Below are positions 1 through 8,585 of a stretch of 64,000 bases of DNA, piece by piece. The notes under the pieces were generated by a model, which saw only the letters and a list, made by a program, of their open reading frames with translations, did no database searches and was not told the DNA's origin. The position numbers and the translations under genes are program-made. Location of the stretch: positions 6,751-70,750 of the forward strand of contig CAWUID010000005.1 of the NCBI GenBank assembly GCA_963922315.1, given 5' to 3'. Within the stretch, counting starts at the first letter, position 1, and each line of letters starts with the position of its first letter. The DNA is from JAHDBG01 sp963922315 (GTDB lineage Bacteria > Pseudomonadota > Gammaproteobacteria > Chromatiales > Chromatiaceae).

Positions 1-1
1 G

Positions 2-370
2 ACTCTCAACTTACTGCGCGAACCTGATTTTTATGCTGCACTGAACGCCAGAACCTGTGAATTAGTGCAGGGCCTGAAATCAGTCGCTCAGGAACATCGG
101 GTGCCGTTTACCTATAATCAGATCGGTGGCATGTTCGGCCTGTTTTTCACTCTGGCAGGCAAGGTCAGCGACTTTGCCGGTGTGCGGGCGTGTGAGCCGG
201 AACATTTCCGGTTATTTTTTCATTCGATGCTGGAACAGGGCATTTATCTGGCACCTTCGCCGTTTGAAGCAGGCTTTGTATCCGCTGCGCACGGTACGTC
301 AGATATTGAAACCACACTGGCAGCCGCAGACCGGGCCTTCGCACTGATTGCGAAAGAATTTCAACTGTGA
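2..370 (+). CDS. hemL: Glutamate-1-semialdehyde 2,1-aminomutase, C-terminal part
   Basis: C-terminal 122 codons of a PLP-dependent aminomutase that turns glutamate-1-semialdehyde into 5-aminolevulinate at the start of haem synthesis. The frame is open from base 2 and carries HemL-specific stretches: TLNLLREPDFY near the window edge, then PFTYNQIGGMFGLFFT and the closing GIYLAPSPFEAGFVSAAHG. The catalytic lysine lies upstream of the window. The stop codon overlaps the GTG start of the DedA gene (GTGA), so the two are probably translationally coupled. Identification is by recognised family sequence; the gene is cut only by the window edge. Confidence 0.93.
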   Translation, partial: TLNLLREPDFYAALNARTCELVQGLKSVAQEHRVPFTYNQIGGMFGLFFTLAGKVSDFAGVRACEPEHFRLFFHSMLEQGIYLAPSPFEAGFVSAAHGTSDIETTLAAADRAFALIAKEFQL

Positions 371-975
371 ATGAAGCCTTCGACAATCTGCTGCTCTGGA
401 TCAGTCAGCATCCGGAACAAGCGGGTTGGGTGATTGGCTTCATTGCCTGTGTGGAATCACTTGCTCTGGTCGGGGTGGTGATTCCTGGTGCTGTCATTCT
501 GATCGGGGCAGGTGCCCTGATTGGTGCGGGAGTACTCGATTTCTGGAGCAGTTGTGCCTGGGCCATTGCCGGGGCAATCGTCGGCGATGGGGTCAGCTAT
601 CTGCTGGGGCGACGTCTGGACTATCTGACCACACGTTGGCGCTGGTTGCGGATAAACCCGGACTATGTGCAGAAGGGCGTCGACTTTTTTCAGCGCTACG
701 GTGATATCAGCGTCGCACTGGGGCGTTTTCTCGGTCCGACACGTGCTGTGGTGCCGATGGCGGCGGGTATTCTGAAAATGCCGGTACGTCGTTTTTATAT
801 TGCGAATGTGTTATCTGCGATTATCTGGGCGCCTGCCTATCTGGCGCCAGGCATATTGCTGGGACACAGCGTGAATCAGAGCGACTGGAGCCATATTTTG
901 TTGTCTGTGCTGGGTCTGACCACCCTCATTCTGATCTGGCTTGGAATACGTTCTTTTTCTAAAAAAAAGACCTGA
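367..975 (+). CDS. DedA/VTT-family inner membrane protein
   Basis: A 202-residue polytopic membrane protein of the DedA (SNARE-associated/VTT) family, members of which act in membrane homeostasis and undecaprenyl-phosphate or phospholipid flipping. Visible are the early hydrophobic segment with ESLALVGVVIPGAVIL, the re-entrant region GAIVGDGVSYLLGRR, and the family motif around FFQRYGDISVALGRFLGPTRAVVPMAAG (the conserved G-RF-P-R pattern), followed by two more hydrophobic segments. The GTG start overlaps the hemL stop. The short basic tail RSFSKKKT would lie in the cytoplasm. The precise substrate cannot be told from sequence. Confidence 0.9.
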   Translation: MNEAFDNLLLWISQHPEQAGWVIGFIACVESLALVGVVIPGAVILIGAGALIGAGVLDFWSSCAWAIAGAIVGDGVSYLLGRRLDYLTTRWRWLRINPDYVQKGVDFFQRYGDISVALGRFLGPTRAVVPMAAGILKMPVRRFYIANVLSAIIWAPAYLAPGILLGHSVNQSDWSHILLSVLGLTTLILIWLGIRSFSKKKT

Positions 976-1013
976 CTCCTTTTTTGCCAGGTACGTTGGA
1001 TGGTAACAGCGGA

Positions 1014-1090
1014 TGGTGTCCCCGACAGGGTTCGAACCTGTAACCTACAGCTTAGGAGGCTGTCGCGCTATCCAATTGTGCCACGGGGAC
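1014..1090 (-). tRNA. tRNA-Arg (anticodon CCU)
   Basis: Read on the minus strand the sequence folds into a full cloverleaf: acceptor GTCCCCG pairs with CGGGGAC, the anticodon stem ACAGC/GCTGT encloses the loop CTCCTAA with anticodon CCT, and the T arm has the standard TTCGAAC. The terminal CCA is encoded (1014-1016). It decodes AGG. It lies just downstream of the DUF1820 gene on the same strand, with only 8 bp between. Confidence 0.95.
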
Positions 1091-1098
1091 AGAAATTG

Positions 1099-1413
1099 TT
1101 ACGGGTTGTGTTTGGGGGGAGGGAAGGGAGTAATATTAGTTTTACGACCATCTTTATCTAAAATTTTGTTTTTGCCCTTATGTTCCATCTCATCAATCCG
1201 GATCACTGAGTGTAGTGGCAGAAACAACCGTTTAACATCTTTAAACTCGGTTTTCAGCTTTTCTTCAGATGGATCGATGACTACGCCGGTATGTTCGTCA
1301 AAAATCAGCCCTTCCACTTCAATAAAGCCATATAAATCGGAACAATCAATACACTTTGCATGCAACTGGAAAATTTTATCGTCATGATGAAACGAGATTC
1401 TGAAGATATGCAT
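1099..1413 (-). CDS. DUF1820 family protein
   Basis: A 104-residue protein of a small family restricted largely to Gammaproteobacteria, with no known function. The family core is recognisable: YGFIEVEGLIF, VIDPSEEKLKTEF, LPLHSVIRIDEME and the proline-rich end ITPFPPP. I place the start at 1413 (ATG CAT ATT) because an AGGA-type ribosome site precedes it and because family members begin at this point; the frame stays open upstream to 1530 but that would run into hisI. It is transcribed divergently from hisI with a 28-bp gap, so their promoters must overlap each other's 5' ends. The cysteine pair CIDC at residues 22-25 is the only possible metal site. Confidence 0.8.
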   Translation of the reverse strand: MHIFRISFHHDDKIFQLHAKCIDCSDLYGFIEVEGLIFDEHTGVVIDPSEEKLKTEFKDVKRLFLPLHSVIRIDEMEHKGKNKILDKDGRKTNITPFPPPKHNP

Positions 1414-1441
1414 CAATTCCTGCTCAGCAGAGGGGCAAACA

Positions 1442-1858
1442 ATGTCAGATGAATCTGAGTCTTTTGAACCGGCGCAATTACCGTGGAATAAAGATGGTCT
1501 GTTGCCAGTGATTGCGCAGCAACATGACACAGGCGAAGTGCTGATGCTGGCCTGGATGAATACCGACGCACTGGCTGAAACATTGCAGACCGGTCGGGTC
1601 TGTTACTGGTCGCGTTCACGCCGGCGCTTATGGCGAAAAGGAGAAAGCTCCGGGCAGACTCAGTCTCTGCGTGCATTGTACCTGGATTGTGATCAGGATG
1701 CTGTGTTACTGCAAGTGGATCAGACTGGTCCGGCTTGCCATACCGGGCGGCGTAGTTGCTTTTACCGGCAGGTCGTGGGTGACCAGATGCAGATAACCAC
1801 CGAGCCGATGATTGCACCAGAAAAATTATATGCAGGTCATGCCAATGCCAGCACTTAA
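1442..1858 (+). CDS. hisI: Phosphoribosyl-AMP cyclohydrolase
   Basis: A 138-residue cytoplasmic enzyme that opens the purine ring of phosphoribosyl-AMP, the third step of histidine synthesis. Signature segments are MLAWMNTDAL, RVCYWSRSRRRLWRKGESSG and the metal-binding LDCDQDAVLL followed by ACHTGRRSCFY, which holds the conserved cysteines. It is the stand-alone cyclohydrolase with no HisE pyrophosphohydrolase domain attached. A good ribosome site (AGAGGGG) precedes the ATG. No other his genes are nearby. Its 3' end overlaps the gloB start, and gloB in turn overlaps pyrC. Confidence 0.95.
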   Translation: MSDESESFEPAQLPWNKDGLLPVIAQQHDTGEVLMLAWMNTDALAETLQTGRVCYWSRSRRRLWRKGESSGQTQSLRALYLDCDQDAVLLQVDQTGPACHTGRRSCFYRQVVGDQMQITTEPMIAPEKLYAGHANAST

Positions 1859-2630
1859 CATCAGCGCAATTCCCGGATTCGAAGATAACTATTTCTGGTT
1901 GCTGTCTGCTCCGGACAGTCCCTGGGCAGCAGTCGTTGATCCGGGTGATCCTGTTCCTGTACAGCAGTCCCTGCAACAGGCTGGGCTGCAACTGGAAGCG
2001 ATCCTGATCACACACAAACACAGAGATCATATCGGCGGCATCCGGGCGCTGAAAGCGGCCTGGCCGGACGCGGTAGTCTATGGCCCGCTGGATGAGCCGA
2101 TCACCGGACTGGAACAAAGAGTGCAGGCAGGCGATCAGGTGACACTACCTGGACTGGCGTGTCAGCTACAGGTACTGGAGGTGCCAGGGCATACCGAAGG
2201 TCATCTGGCCTACACGATGCCGGGCCGGGTATTCTGCGGCGATACCCTATTTGCGGGCGGGTGTGGCCGGGTATTCAGTGGCACCTTTGCGCAACTGAGT
2301 GCTTCGTTGCAACAATTGGCGCAGCTACCACCGGAAACGCTGATCTATTGTGCGCACGAATATACACAGGCGAACCTGGGGTTTGCCGAATGGGTTGAGC
2401 CGGAAAATCCGCAACTGCAAGCACGGATTGCGCGCGTCGCGGCGCAGCGAGCCCGGGATGAAGCGACAGTGCCGAGTACCCTGGCAGAAGAACTGGCGAC
2501 CAATCCGTTCATGCGCACCAGTGAACCAGCGGTGATTGCGGCTGCAGAGGTCTGGGCACAGCGTCGTTTAGCGACGCCCGCAGAAGTATTTATTGCATTA
2601 CGCACCTGGAAGGATCAGGATTATGACTGA
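1845..2630 (+). CDS. gloB: Hydroxyacylglutathione hydrolase (glyoxalase II)
   Basis: A metallo-beta-lactamase-fold hydrolase of about 261 residues that releases D-lactate from S-lactoylglutathione, the second step of methylglyoxal detoxification. The two-metal motif THKHRDHIGG is intact, as are GHTEGHLAY, FCGDTLFAGGCGR and the late histidine in YCAHEYTQANL. In-frame ATG codons exist at 1812, 1830, 1839 and 1845; the last has AGGT eight bases upstream and gives the usual family N terminus (MPALNISAIPGFEDNYFW). It overlaps the end of hisI and the start of pyrC, so the three form one transcript. Confidence 0.93.
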   Translation: MPALNISAIPGFEDNYFWLLSAPDSPWAAVVDPGDPVPVQQSLQQAGLQLEAILITHKHRDHIGGIRALKAAWPDAVVYGPLDEPITGLEQRVQAGDQVTLPGLACQLQVLEVPGHTEGHLAYTMPGRVFCGDTLFAGGCGRVFSGTFAQLSASLQQLAQLPPETLIYCAHEYTQANLGFAEWVEPENPQLQARIARVAAQRARDEATVPSTLAEELATNPFMRTSEPAVIAAAEVWAQRRLATPAEVFIALRTWKDQDYD

Positions 2631-3963
2631 CAAAATACTGATAAAACACGCCCGGATCGTCAATGAAGGGCAGATCCAAGAGGCAGATGTATTGCTCCGG
2701 CAGGGCCGGATCGCACAGATCGCGACAGCGATAACCGCAGATCACACCATGCAGGTATGTGATGCCGAAGGTCTGTACCTGCTGCCCGGAATGATCGATG
2801 ATCAGGTCCATTTTCGCGAGCCAGGTTTTACTCATAAAGCAGATATTGCCACCGAATCACGCGCGGCACTCGCTGGAGGCATCACCAGTTTTTTTGAGAT
2901 GCCGAATACCCAGCCGCAGACCACCAGTTGCGCCGCACTCGAAGCGAAGTTTGCACTGGCAGCAGATCGGGCCTGGGGCAACTATGCATTCTATCTGGGT
3001 GCGACCAACGACAATATCGACGAAATCCGGCGTTTACAGCCGGGCCAGACCTGTGGCATCAAAGTCTTTATGGGTGCCTCGACTGGCAACATGTTGGTGG
3101 ATGCGCCGGACACACTGGAACAAATCTTCCGGGATGCACCGACCCTGATTGCGACCCATTGTGAAGATACGCCAACCGTCCAGGCGAACGAAGCACGTTA
3201 TCGCGCGCAATATGGCGCAGAAATCCCGGTACAGTATCACCCCGACATCCGCAGCGAAGAAGCCTGCTGGCGATCATCATCCATGGCGGTCGCGCTGGCA
3301 AAACAGCATGGCACCCGGTTGCATGTGCTGCATCTGACCACCGCCAGAGAACTGTCCCTGTTTCAGCTAGGGCCAGTCGAAGGTAAGCAGATCACCAGTG
3401 AGGCCTGTGTACACCATTTGTATTTCAGCGCTGAAGACTATGCCGAGCGAGGCAGCCTGATCAAATGCAACCCGGCGATCAAACAAGCGAGCGACCGGGC
3501 TGCGCTGCGTCAGGCACTGGCAGAAGACCGGCTGGATGTGATTGCCACTGACCACGCACCCCATACCTGGGAAGAAAAACAGCGTACTGATTATTTCCAG
3601 ACCCCAGCCGGATTGCCACTGGTACAACATGCCGTGCCGATGGCGCTGGAGCTGGTCGCAGCGGGTAGCCTGACCCTGACCCAGGTAGTGCACAAAATGG
3701 CGCATGCCCCGGCACTGCTCTTCGGGATACAAGAACGGGGCTTTATCCGCGAAGGGTATCAGGCCGACCTGATACTGGTCGATCCGACCTTATCATCTCC
3801 GGTTCAGCGAGACCAGGTACTGTACAAATGCGGTTGGACACCACTGGAAGGTGCCACACTCCAGCATCAGGTGGTACAGACTTATGTGAATGGCGAATTG
3901 AAATATGATCGGGGACAATTCATCGGTTTGCCAAACGGGCAACGTCTGAGCTTCCGAGCCTGA
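2623..3963 (+). CDS. pyrC: Dihydroorotase (catalytic)
   Basis: A 446-residue amidohydrolase that cyclises carbamoyl-aspartate to dihydroorotate in pyrimidine synthesis. The metal and active-site segments are present: DDQVHFREPG (residues 59-68), the lysine to be carboxylated in GIKVFMGASTGNM, histidines in IATHCEDT and LHVLHLTTARE, and the aspartate in VIATDHAPHTWEEK. The usual HxH near the N terminus reads QxH, which I recall as a variant of a recognised dihydroorotase subfamily rather than a damage sign. ATG at 2623 overlaps gloB by 8 bp. A second, inactive-looking paralogue lies at 41869, and a decayed fragment of the 3' end lies at 7922-8100. Confidence 0.92.
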   Translation: MTDKILIKHARIVNEGQIQEADVLLRQGRIAQIATAITADHTMQVCDAEGLYLLPGMIDDQVHFREPGFTHKADIATESRAALAGGITSFFEMPNTQPQTTSCAALEAKFALAADRAWGNYAFYLGATNDNIDEIRRLQPGQTCGIKVFMGASTGNMLVDAPDTLEQIFRDAPTLIATHCEDTPTVQANEARYRAQYGAEIPVQYHPDIRSEEACWRSSSMAVALAKQHGTRLHVLHLTTARELSLFQLGPVEGKQITSEACVHHLYFSAEDYAERGSLIKCNPAIKQASDRAALRQALAEDRLDVIATDHAPHTWEEKQRTDYFQTPAGLPLVQHAVPMALELVAAGSLTLTQVVHKMAHAPALLFGIQERGFIREGYQADLILVDPTLSSPVQRDQVLYKCGWTPLEGATLQHQVVQTYVNGELKYDRGQFIGLPNGQRLSFRA

Positions 3964-4073
3964 GAGTAGGTGGGGTAGTCCTGCTATAGTATGAGATTAT
4001 CAGACCACTATATGTATTTTAAGCGCAATGTCGTCAAATTTCTGAAGCATAAATATCTTTGGAAAGATCTATT

Positions 4074-4352
4074 ATGACACAACCTGTCTCTATACAACTT
4101 GAAGATCAAAATAAAGCTTATATTGATCTCTTTGCAAAAATGACAAAGCGTTCTCGTTCTGTTGTTATCAATGAGGCTGTTTCGGCTTATTTAAAAGACC
4201 ATATTCAATACCTTGATCAGTTAAATGATGCTGTTGCAGAGGCTGAAAGTGGTTATGGGCACTCAAGTGAACAGATGCATGCCTGGATGAAATCCTGGGG
4301 TACTGAAAATGAGCTTCCTGTGCCAACTCCGGATATAACGCCTGGCTCATAA
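4074..4352 (+). CDS. Putative antitoxin, ribbon-helix-helix (ParD/RelB type)
   Basis: A 92-residue protein with an N-terminal pattern typical of ribbon-helix-helix DNA-binding antitoxins: a beta strand (PVSIQLEDQNKAYIDLFA), then RSRSVVINEAVSAYL as the two helices. The C-terminal half (from about residue 55) is acidic and would bind the toxin. The start at 4074 follows the ribosome site GGAAAG at a normal distance. It lies 5 bp ahead of a ParE/RelE-like toxin gene, the standard order for type II modules. Both genes are A+T richer than pyrC. The pair would be expected to repress its own promoter. Confidence 0.75.
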   Translation: MTQPVSIQLEDQNKAYIDLFAKMTKRSRSVVINEAVSAYLKDHIQYLDQLNDAVAEAESGYGHSSEQMHAWMKSWGTENELPVPTPDITPGS

Positions 4353-4357
4353 TTCAA

Positions 4358-4663
4358 ATGCAAATCGTCTATACACGAAAAGCAAAGCAGGATCTCCAGG
4401 AGATTCGTGAATATTACGGAAATCATACGCCTGCAAGGCTACAAAATATTATCAGTGATATAATCGGTTTAGTTGAATCAATCCCGAATTCTTTATCTAA
4501 AGGACGAACGACAGCTCATCCGGATGTATGGGAGAAAATCTCACCGAAATATGGCTACTTATTACCTTATTATGTTTTTCAGAAAAAGGTTTATATTTTG
4601 AGTGTTTATGACCCCAGGCGAGGTGGGATTAATTACAAAAAAATAGTGAATTTAGAAGAATAA
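4358..4663 (+). CDS. Putative toxin of the ParE/RelE superfamily
   Basis: A 101-residue protein with the compact ParE/RelE layout: VYTRKAKQDLQEIREYY as strand plus first helix, a second helix (ARLQNIISDIIGLVESIP), and C-terminal strands YLLPYYVFQKKVYILSVYDPRRG ending in a basic patch. ParE members poison gyrase and RelE members cleave mRNA on the ribosome; the sequence does not decide which. The distance to the upstream antitoxin gene is 5 bp. The following 107 bp hold no gene. Confident as a member of the superfamily, uncertain as to target. Confidence 0.8.
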   Translation: MQIVYTRKAKQDLQEIREYYGNHTPARLQNIISDIIGLVESIPNSLSKGRTTAHPDVWEKISPKYGYLLPYYVFQKKVYILSVYDPRRGGINYKKIVNLEE

Positions 4664-4770
4664 AAAAATGCTGGCCTAAGAATCAGATGACTTTGCAATA
4701 TCACCATGACCTCAGTTTTGTGACAAACGCTGTGTGCGAGTTTTTATACCTTGTACACGATACCCTGCTG

Positions 4771-7700
4771 TTATTCTTGTGCTGCAGATAAAAATCCGGC
4801 CTTGATGGTGACAGCGGATAACAGATCATCTGCCGGTGTCGGATAAGCATCCAAACCGTTGATGACTAATTGGTTGGTCTGGCTGAGTGCCTGGCAGGAC
4901 GGGGGTATCCATGGCAGGATATCTAATGGTTCGATACTACCCAGTCTCCCCAGCAAGCTGTCACTATTCACTGTTATTGCATTGACCGTGACTTCACCCT
5001 GCACAGACTTATTGGAAGAAGCTTCAATGACTGAAGCGCCGGATGACAGCAGGTATTCTGCCACCAGACTTACATTTCCGCCTTTACCTGCATCTGCATT
5101 GGCCTTTATTTCGCCACTTTCTAGTAAAACAAAGACCGGGTCAATAGCGATGTTGCCACCTTGCGAACTCCCACTACGCACACTTGTGGTAATACGACTA
5201 TTCTGTAAACGCAGCCAGTCGCGTGTTTCAAGCGTGATGTTACCTCCTCCGGTATTTTCAGCGTCAGTATTAAAAGTGCTGTTCCTCCGCAACTCAATGG
5301 TCTTATAGGCCAGAATATTCAGCTGACCGGCCTCCCCAGCTTTTTTTGCTGTGGACTGACTTTGTGACTGAATGCCTGAATCATCTTCCAGAATGATATG
5401 TTCCGGACGTTTCCGGGTACCAATCAGAATATCTCCGGCGGCTCCACTGCCTGCTGTAGAAGTACTGATTCTGCTGGCATGACTCAGGTATAAAGTTCCT
5501 GTCAGATCAATCTCAATCTGTCCGGCGGTACCGGTGCGTGAAATACTCTCGGGTATGCTGTCAGTATTTATCCACGCAGGCGGTGTGAGATCAAAACCGC
5601 TGGTTGCCTGGATGCTGGCCCCACTTCTCAGGCTCAGAGATTTTGATTCTACCTTGATCATTCCTGAGTTTCCTGAGCCATGCGAGGCGCTGCTGATAGT
5701 GGTTTCTTTCCCGTCGAGTTGTATTTCATCTGTGGCAATAAGTGTTACTGATCCACCCGGCCCGGTACCGAAAGTTTGAGCATAGATCAATGAATCGTTC
5801 AACACAATGACCGGTGCCTTGATGTTCAGGTTGCCACCTTGACCTTCATTCACTTTGTTATTCGTACCGAGGGTTGCTAAGGTGATTCCGGATTTGCCAA
5901 CCAGTTGTACCAGGTCATCAGCTACCAGAGAAACACGCCCCCCTTTGCCGGTACCATGCGTATCACTTTGTATAAATGCACCATTTGTTAATTTGATTTC
6001 CGCTGCATGAATTTCTACATAGCCACTGTCTCCTCCAGCCGAGTTGTGCGCTAATGCGGTGATACCTGATCCTCCATCCAGCATCACCAGCTTATCAGCG
6101 ACTAATGATACGCTCCCACCTTTACCCTTATCACTCGCATCAACTTGTATGACAGTGTTGTTGAGCAATTTGATTTCCGGCGCCTTAATTTCCAGTATTC
6201 CACCAGCGCCTTTGTCATCTGCGTTCAGATCAATTTCACTTTTATTCAGCAGTACCAGTTTATCAGCCACTAGCTTGACATCACCTCCTTGCCCTGATCC
6301 ATCAGTGTCAAATTGTATCACTGATCCATTCGTCAGTTTAATCTCAGCAGCTTCTATCAAGAGTTCGCCACCTTGACCATGATCAAATACATCCATATTA
6401 ATTTTGCTATTATCCAGCAATACTTCATTGTTTGCAGTCAGTGATACATAGCCACCGCCGCCACTACCATCTGCATCAACTATAATTTTCGAATCTTCTG
6501 CTAATTTTATTACGGGAGTTCTTATCGTCAGTGTGCCTCCCATCCCTTTATCATGTGCTTCCAGGTCGATATTACTTTTATTAAGCAGGATCATATTCGT
6601 GCCTTTGAGTAATACATGGCCGCCATCACCACCACCGTAACTTTCAGACAGAATTTCTGAATGATGAGTCAAATTTATCATTGGTGCATCAATTTCTACA
6701 AACCCTCCACCCCCTGCATTGTCAGCAGTGCTTTTCGTGGATACTATAATTTTTGATTGATCCATCAGCACTTGATGGCTACCACGTAATAACACAAGCC
6801 CGCCGTCTCCGGTGCCATCAGTGTCAGATATGATGGCTGAGTGGTTAGTCAATCTGATTTCCGGGGCCTGAATCTCTACAAAACCCGCATTTTTTCCATC
6901 TGTAGTATTCAGGTCAATTTGACTGTTATCCAGCACGACTGCCAAATCAGCGCGCAGTATGGCTTTTTTAGGGTTTTCCAAATCCGTACTATGCGCTGTA
7001 TCTTCCTGTACTGATAACTGAATATTTTCCAGGATTATTTTACCTCCTGTCCCACTTTGGACAGGCGTTGTTGCAATATCCCTGTTCTGATGATTGTTCA
7101 ACACAGTCTCCTGCGTGCTGATATTCTCCCGGGATAGATCTGTGATATTGATTCGGGCGTGGATACCTTTACCAGGTGAAGCAATCGCAGCCATATGTAT
7201 CTGGCCCTCTGCCACGATAAGCCTGGCATCTGAAGATAATGTGATATCTCCAGCAACCAGCCCAATACTTGTACCTGTACTGGCAGAGAGCTGGCTGCCT
7301 TCAATGCGGATGTTGCCCGTACTATCGTCCAGAAACCCGAATGCCTCTGGTGCCGCAACAGTCAAGCTGACACCCTGATCCGGATTGATAAACACCTGTT
7401 GTCCATCTTGCAGGATCATATAGTCGGCTGTGCTGGCGTACAAAGCGCCCTGCATATCCAGACTGGCCTCTTTACCAAATATGATTCCATGCGGATTCAC
7501 CAGATACAGATCAATCGGCTTATTTCCCTGAATACTGATGGTTCCATTGATCCAACTGTCATTGTCACCAGTCACCCGGCTGATAATTTGTTGTGTTTGT
7601 GGCTCTGCCTGAAAAGAAGCTGTTTCTCCTGCTTCAATATTAAATTCGCGAAAACTGTGTAACAGATTACCCCCCACAGCTTTGCCGCCAGCGACGGTAT

Positions 7701-7827
7701 ATACCTGGTTGTTGGCAGCTACCCGGGTACCTGAAGTCTGATCCGCGATCATGCCGCCACCTGATGCTGCGTGCAGGGTACGTAATAACAGAGCACTAAG
7801 AACGATAATCTTCATTGTTTTTGACAT
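4771..7827 (-). CDS. Filamentous-haemagglutinin-type secreted exoprotein (TpsA-like)
   Basis: About 1018 residues. A short signal peptide (MKIIVLSALLLRTLHA) is followed by the TPS secretion domain, recognised from GGNLLHSFREFNIEAGE, NPHGIIFGKEASLDMQGALYAST and EAFGFLD. Residues from about 300 to 700 are a long run of beta-helix repeats built on the pattern GGxVxLxADxxVxLxxSxI alternating with APEIKLxxxSxI. The C-terminal piece (PLDILPWIPPSCQALSQTNQLVINGLDAYPTPADDLLSA) is shared with the exoprotein at 44050. Two-partner secretion needs a TpsB outer-membrane transporter, which is not in the window. The start could be ATG 7827 or ATG 7815; neither has a strong ribosome site. Role presumably adhesion or surface coating. 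Confidence 0.85.
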   Translation of the reverse strand: MSKTMKIIVLSALLLRTLHAASGGGMIADQTSGTRVAANNQVYTVAGGKAVGGNLLHSFREFNIEAGETASFQAEPQTQQIISRVTGDNDSWINGTISIQGNKPIDLYLVNPHGIIFGKEASLDMQGALYASTADYMILQDGQQVFINPDQGVSLTVAAPEAFGFLDDSTGNIRIEGSQLSASTGTSIGLVAGDITLSSDARLIVAEGQIHMAAIASPGKGIHARINITDLSRENISTQETVLNNHQNRDIATTPVQSGTGGKIILENIQLSVQEDTAHSTDLENPKKAILRADLAVVLDNSQIDLNTTDGKNAGFVEIQAPEIRLTNHSAIISDTDGTGDGGLVLLRGSHQVLMDQSKIIVSTKSTADNAGGGGFVEIDAPMINLTHHSEILSESYGGGDGGHVLLKGTNMILLNKSNIDLEAHDKGMGGTLTIRTPVIKLAEDSKIIVDADGSGGGGYVSLTANNEVLLDNSKINMDVFDHGQGGELLIEAAEIKLTNGSVIQFDTDGSGQGGDVKLVADKLVLLNKSEIDLNADDKGAGGILEIKAPEIKLLNNTVIQVDASDKGKGGSVSLVADKLVMLDGGSGITALAHNSAGGDSGYVEIHAAEIKLTNGAFIQSDTHGTGKGGRVSLVADDLVQLVGKSGITLATLGTNNKVNEGQGGNLNIKAPVIVLNDSLIYAQTFGTGPGGSVTLIATDEIQLDGKETTISSASHGSGNSGMIKVESKSLSLRSGASIQATSGFDLTPPAWINTDSIPESISRTGTAGQIEIDLTGTLYLSHASRISTSTAGSGAAGDILIGTRKRPEHIILEDDSGIQSQSQSTAKKAGEAGQLNILAYKTIELRRNSTFNTDAENTGGGNITLETRDWLRLQNSRITTSVRSGSSQGGNIAIDPVFVLLESGEIKANADAGKGGNVSLVAEYLLSSGASVIEASSNKSVQGEVTVNAITVNSDSLLGRLGSIEPLDILPWIPPSCQALSQTNQLVINGLDAYPTPADDLLSAVTIKAGFLSAAQE

Positions 7828-7921
7828 AGTCAGAGTCTGTTTGTGGTGGTTTGATAATCCCTTGCTATTGAGGGTATACCAACATGCGCTGGCGAAACAG
7901 GTGATTGAAAGTAAGCTAAAT

Positions 7922-8100
7922 AAAGACCAGGTACTTTGTCGGTGTTTTTGATTGTTATTGGAGAATGCGGCGTTCCGTATCAGCTGATGCTGTTGTACAG
8001 AAGTGGCGAACTGAGATACGATCAGGGTCGATTTCTCAGTTCGCTGAGCTGGCACTGTTTGAGCTACCGGGCCTGGTCAGATCAGGCGTGTAGTCCCGAG
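7922..8100 (+). pseudogene. Decayed second copy of the 3' end of pyrC
   Basis: Translating this stretch gives DQVLCRCF and, after a one-base frame slip, SGELRYDQGRFLSSLSWHCLSYRA, matching DQVLYKCG and NGELKYDRGQF-LSFRA at the C terminus of the dihydroorotase ending at 3963. The distance between the two matching blocks is 80 bases here and 81 in pyrC. The resemblance seems to run past the stop codon (TAGTCCCG against TAGTCCTG). It is too diverged to be a recent tandem copy. It lies at the far side of the toxin-antitoxin/exoprotein block and overlaps the end of the M15 peptidase gene. Confidence 0.6.
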
Positions 8101-8552
8101 GTGTATTTCCTATTGCTGTAGGTCAGGGCTTGTTTGCGGTTAGTTAGTCCCGGTGGCTTTAAGCTGACATGCACCCAGCCAGAGGTTGGCTCGCCCGAGC
8201 GATAGCACTCCAGAATGAGCTGATCAAATTCCAGATTCTGTTCGATCCATTTCGCCAGATCGTAATTGCTGACACCGGGGACTTCAATGTCTACCGCTTC
8301 GCCTTTGCAATGTTGCGACTTGGCAGAGCCACCAACAGCTGAGTTCAGTTCAGGACCACGGTAACAACTGTTGGGGCGGAAGGGCTTGCCGTAATGTTGT
8401 CTGACCGGCTCCAGGATATGTTCACACAGACGTATCAGATTGGCCTCAATATCTGCTGGTGGCGTGTTATCAATATGTTTACGGGCAGCGGTTTCTGAAA
8501 AGATGAGTTCGCCCAGACAGAAGTGATCAGACAACTTGTCATTATTGTGCAT
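8082..8552 (-). CDS. M15-family peptidase (D-Ala-D-Ala carboxypeptidase/endolysin-like)
   Basis: A 156-residue zinc peptidase of the M15 type, acting on peptidoglycan crosslinks. The metal-binding motif SQHCKGEAVDIEV and the C-terminal GWVHVSLKP are both visible, preceded by the usual helix ANLIRLCEHILEPVRQHYGKPFRPNSCYRGPELN. No signal peptide is seen, as in phage endolysins and their chromosomal relatives, so export would need another route. The start at 8552 has AAGGA at good spacing. It follows the metalloprotease gene on the same strand, separated by palindromic repeats. Could be a domesticated phage lysin. Confidence 0.8.
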   Translation of the reverse strand: MHNNDKLSDHFCLGELIFSETAARKHIDNTPPADIEANLIRLCEHILEPVRQHYGKPFRPNSCYRGPELNSAVGGSAKSQHCKGEAVDIEVPGVSNYDLAKWIEQNLEFDQLILECYRSGEPTSGWVHVSLKPPGLTNRKQALTYSNRKYTSGLHA

Positions 8553-8585
8553 AGATATATCCTTATAAAGTTTGAGAATTATGGG

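Noticed and set aside
1414..1530. Extended N terminus for the DUF1820 protein
   Set aside because: Would overlap the start of hisI; the family begins at the ATG at 1413, which has its own ribosome site.
1413..2117. Long frame opposite hisI and gloB
   Set aside because: Antisense of two clearly identified genes, with no family resemblance of its own.
4771..7000. CRISPR or satellite array suggested by regular repeats
   Set aside because: The repeats are degenerate, in frame and encode beta-helix rungs of an exoprotein.
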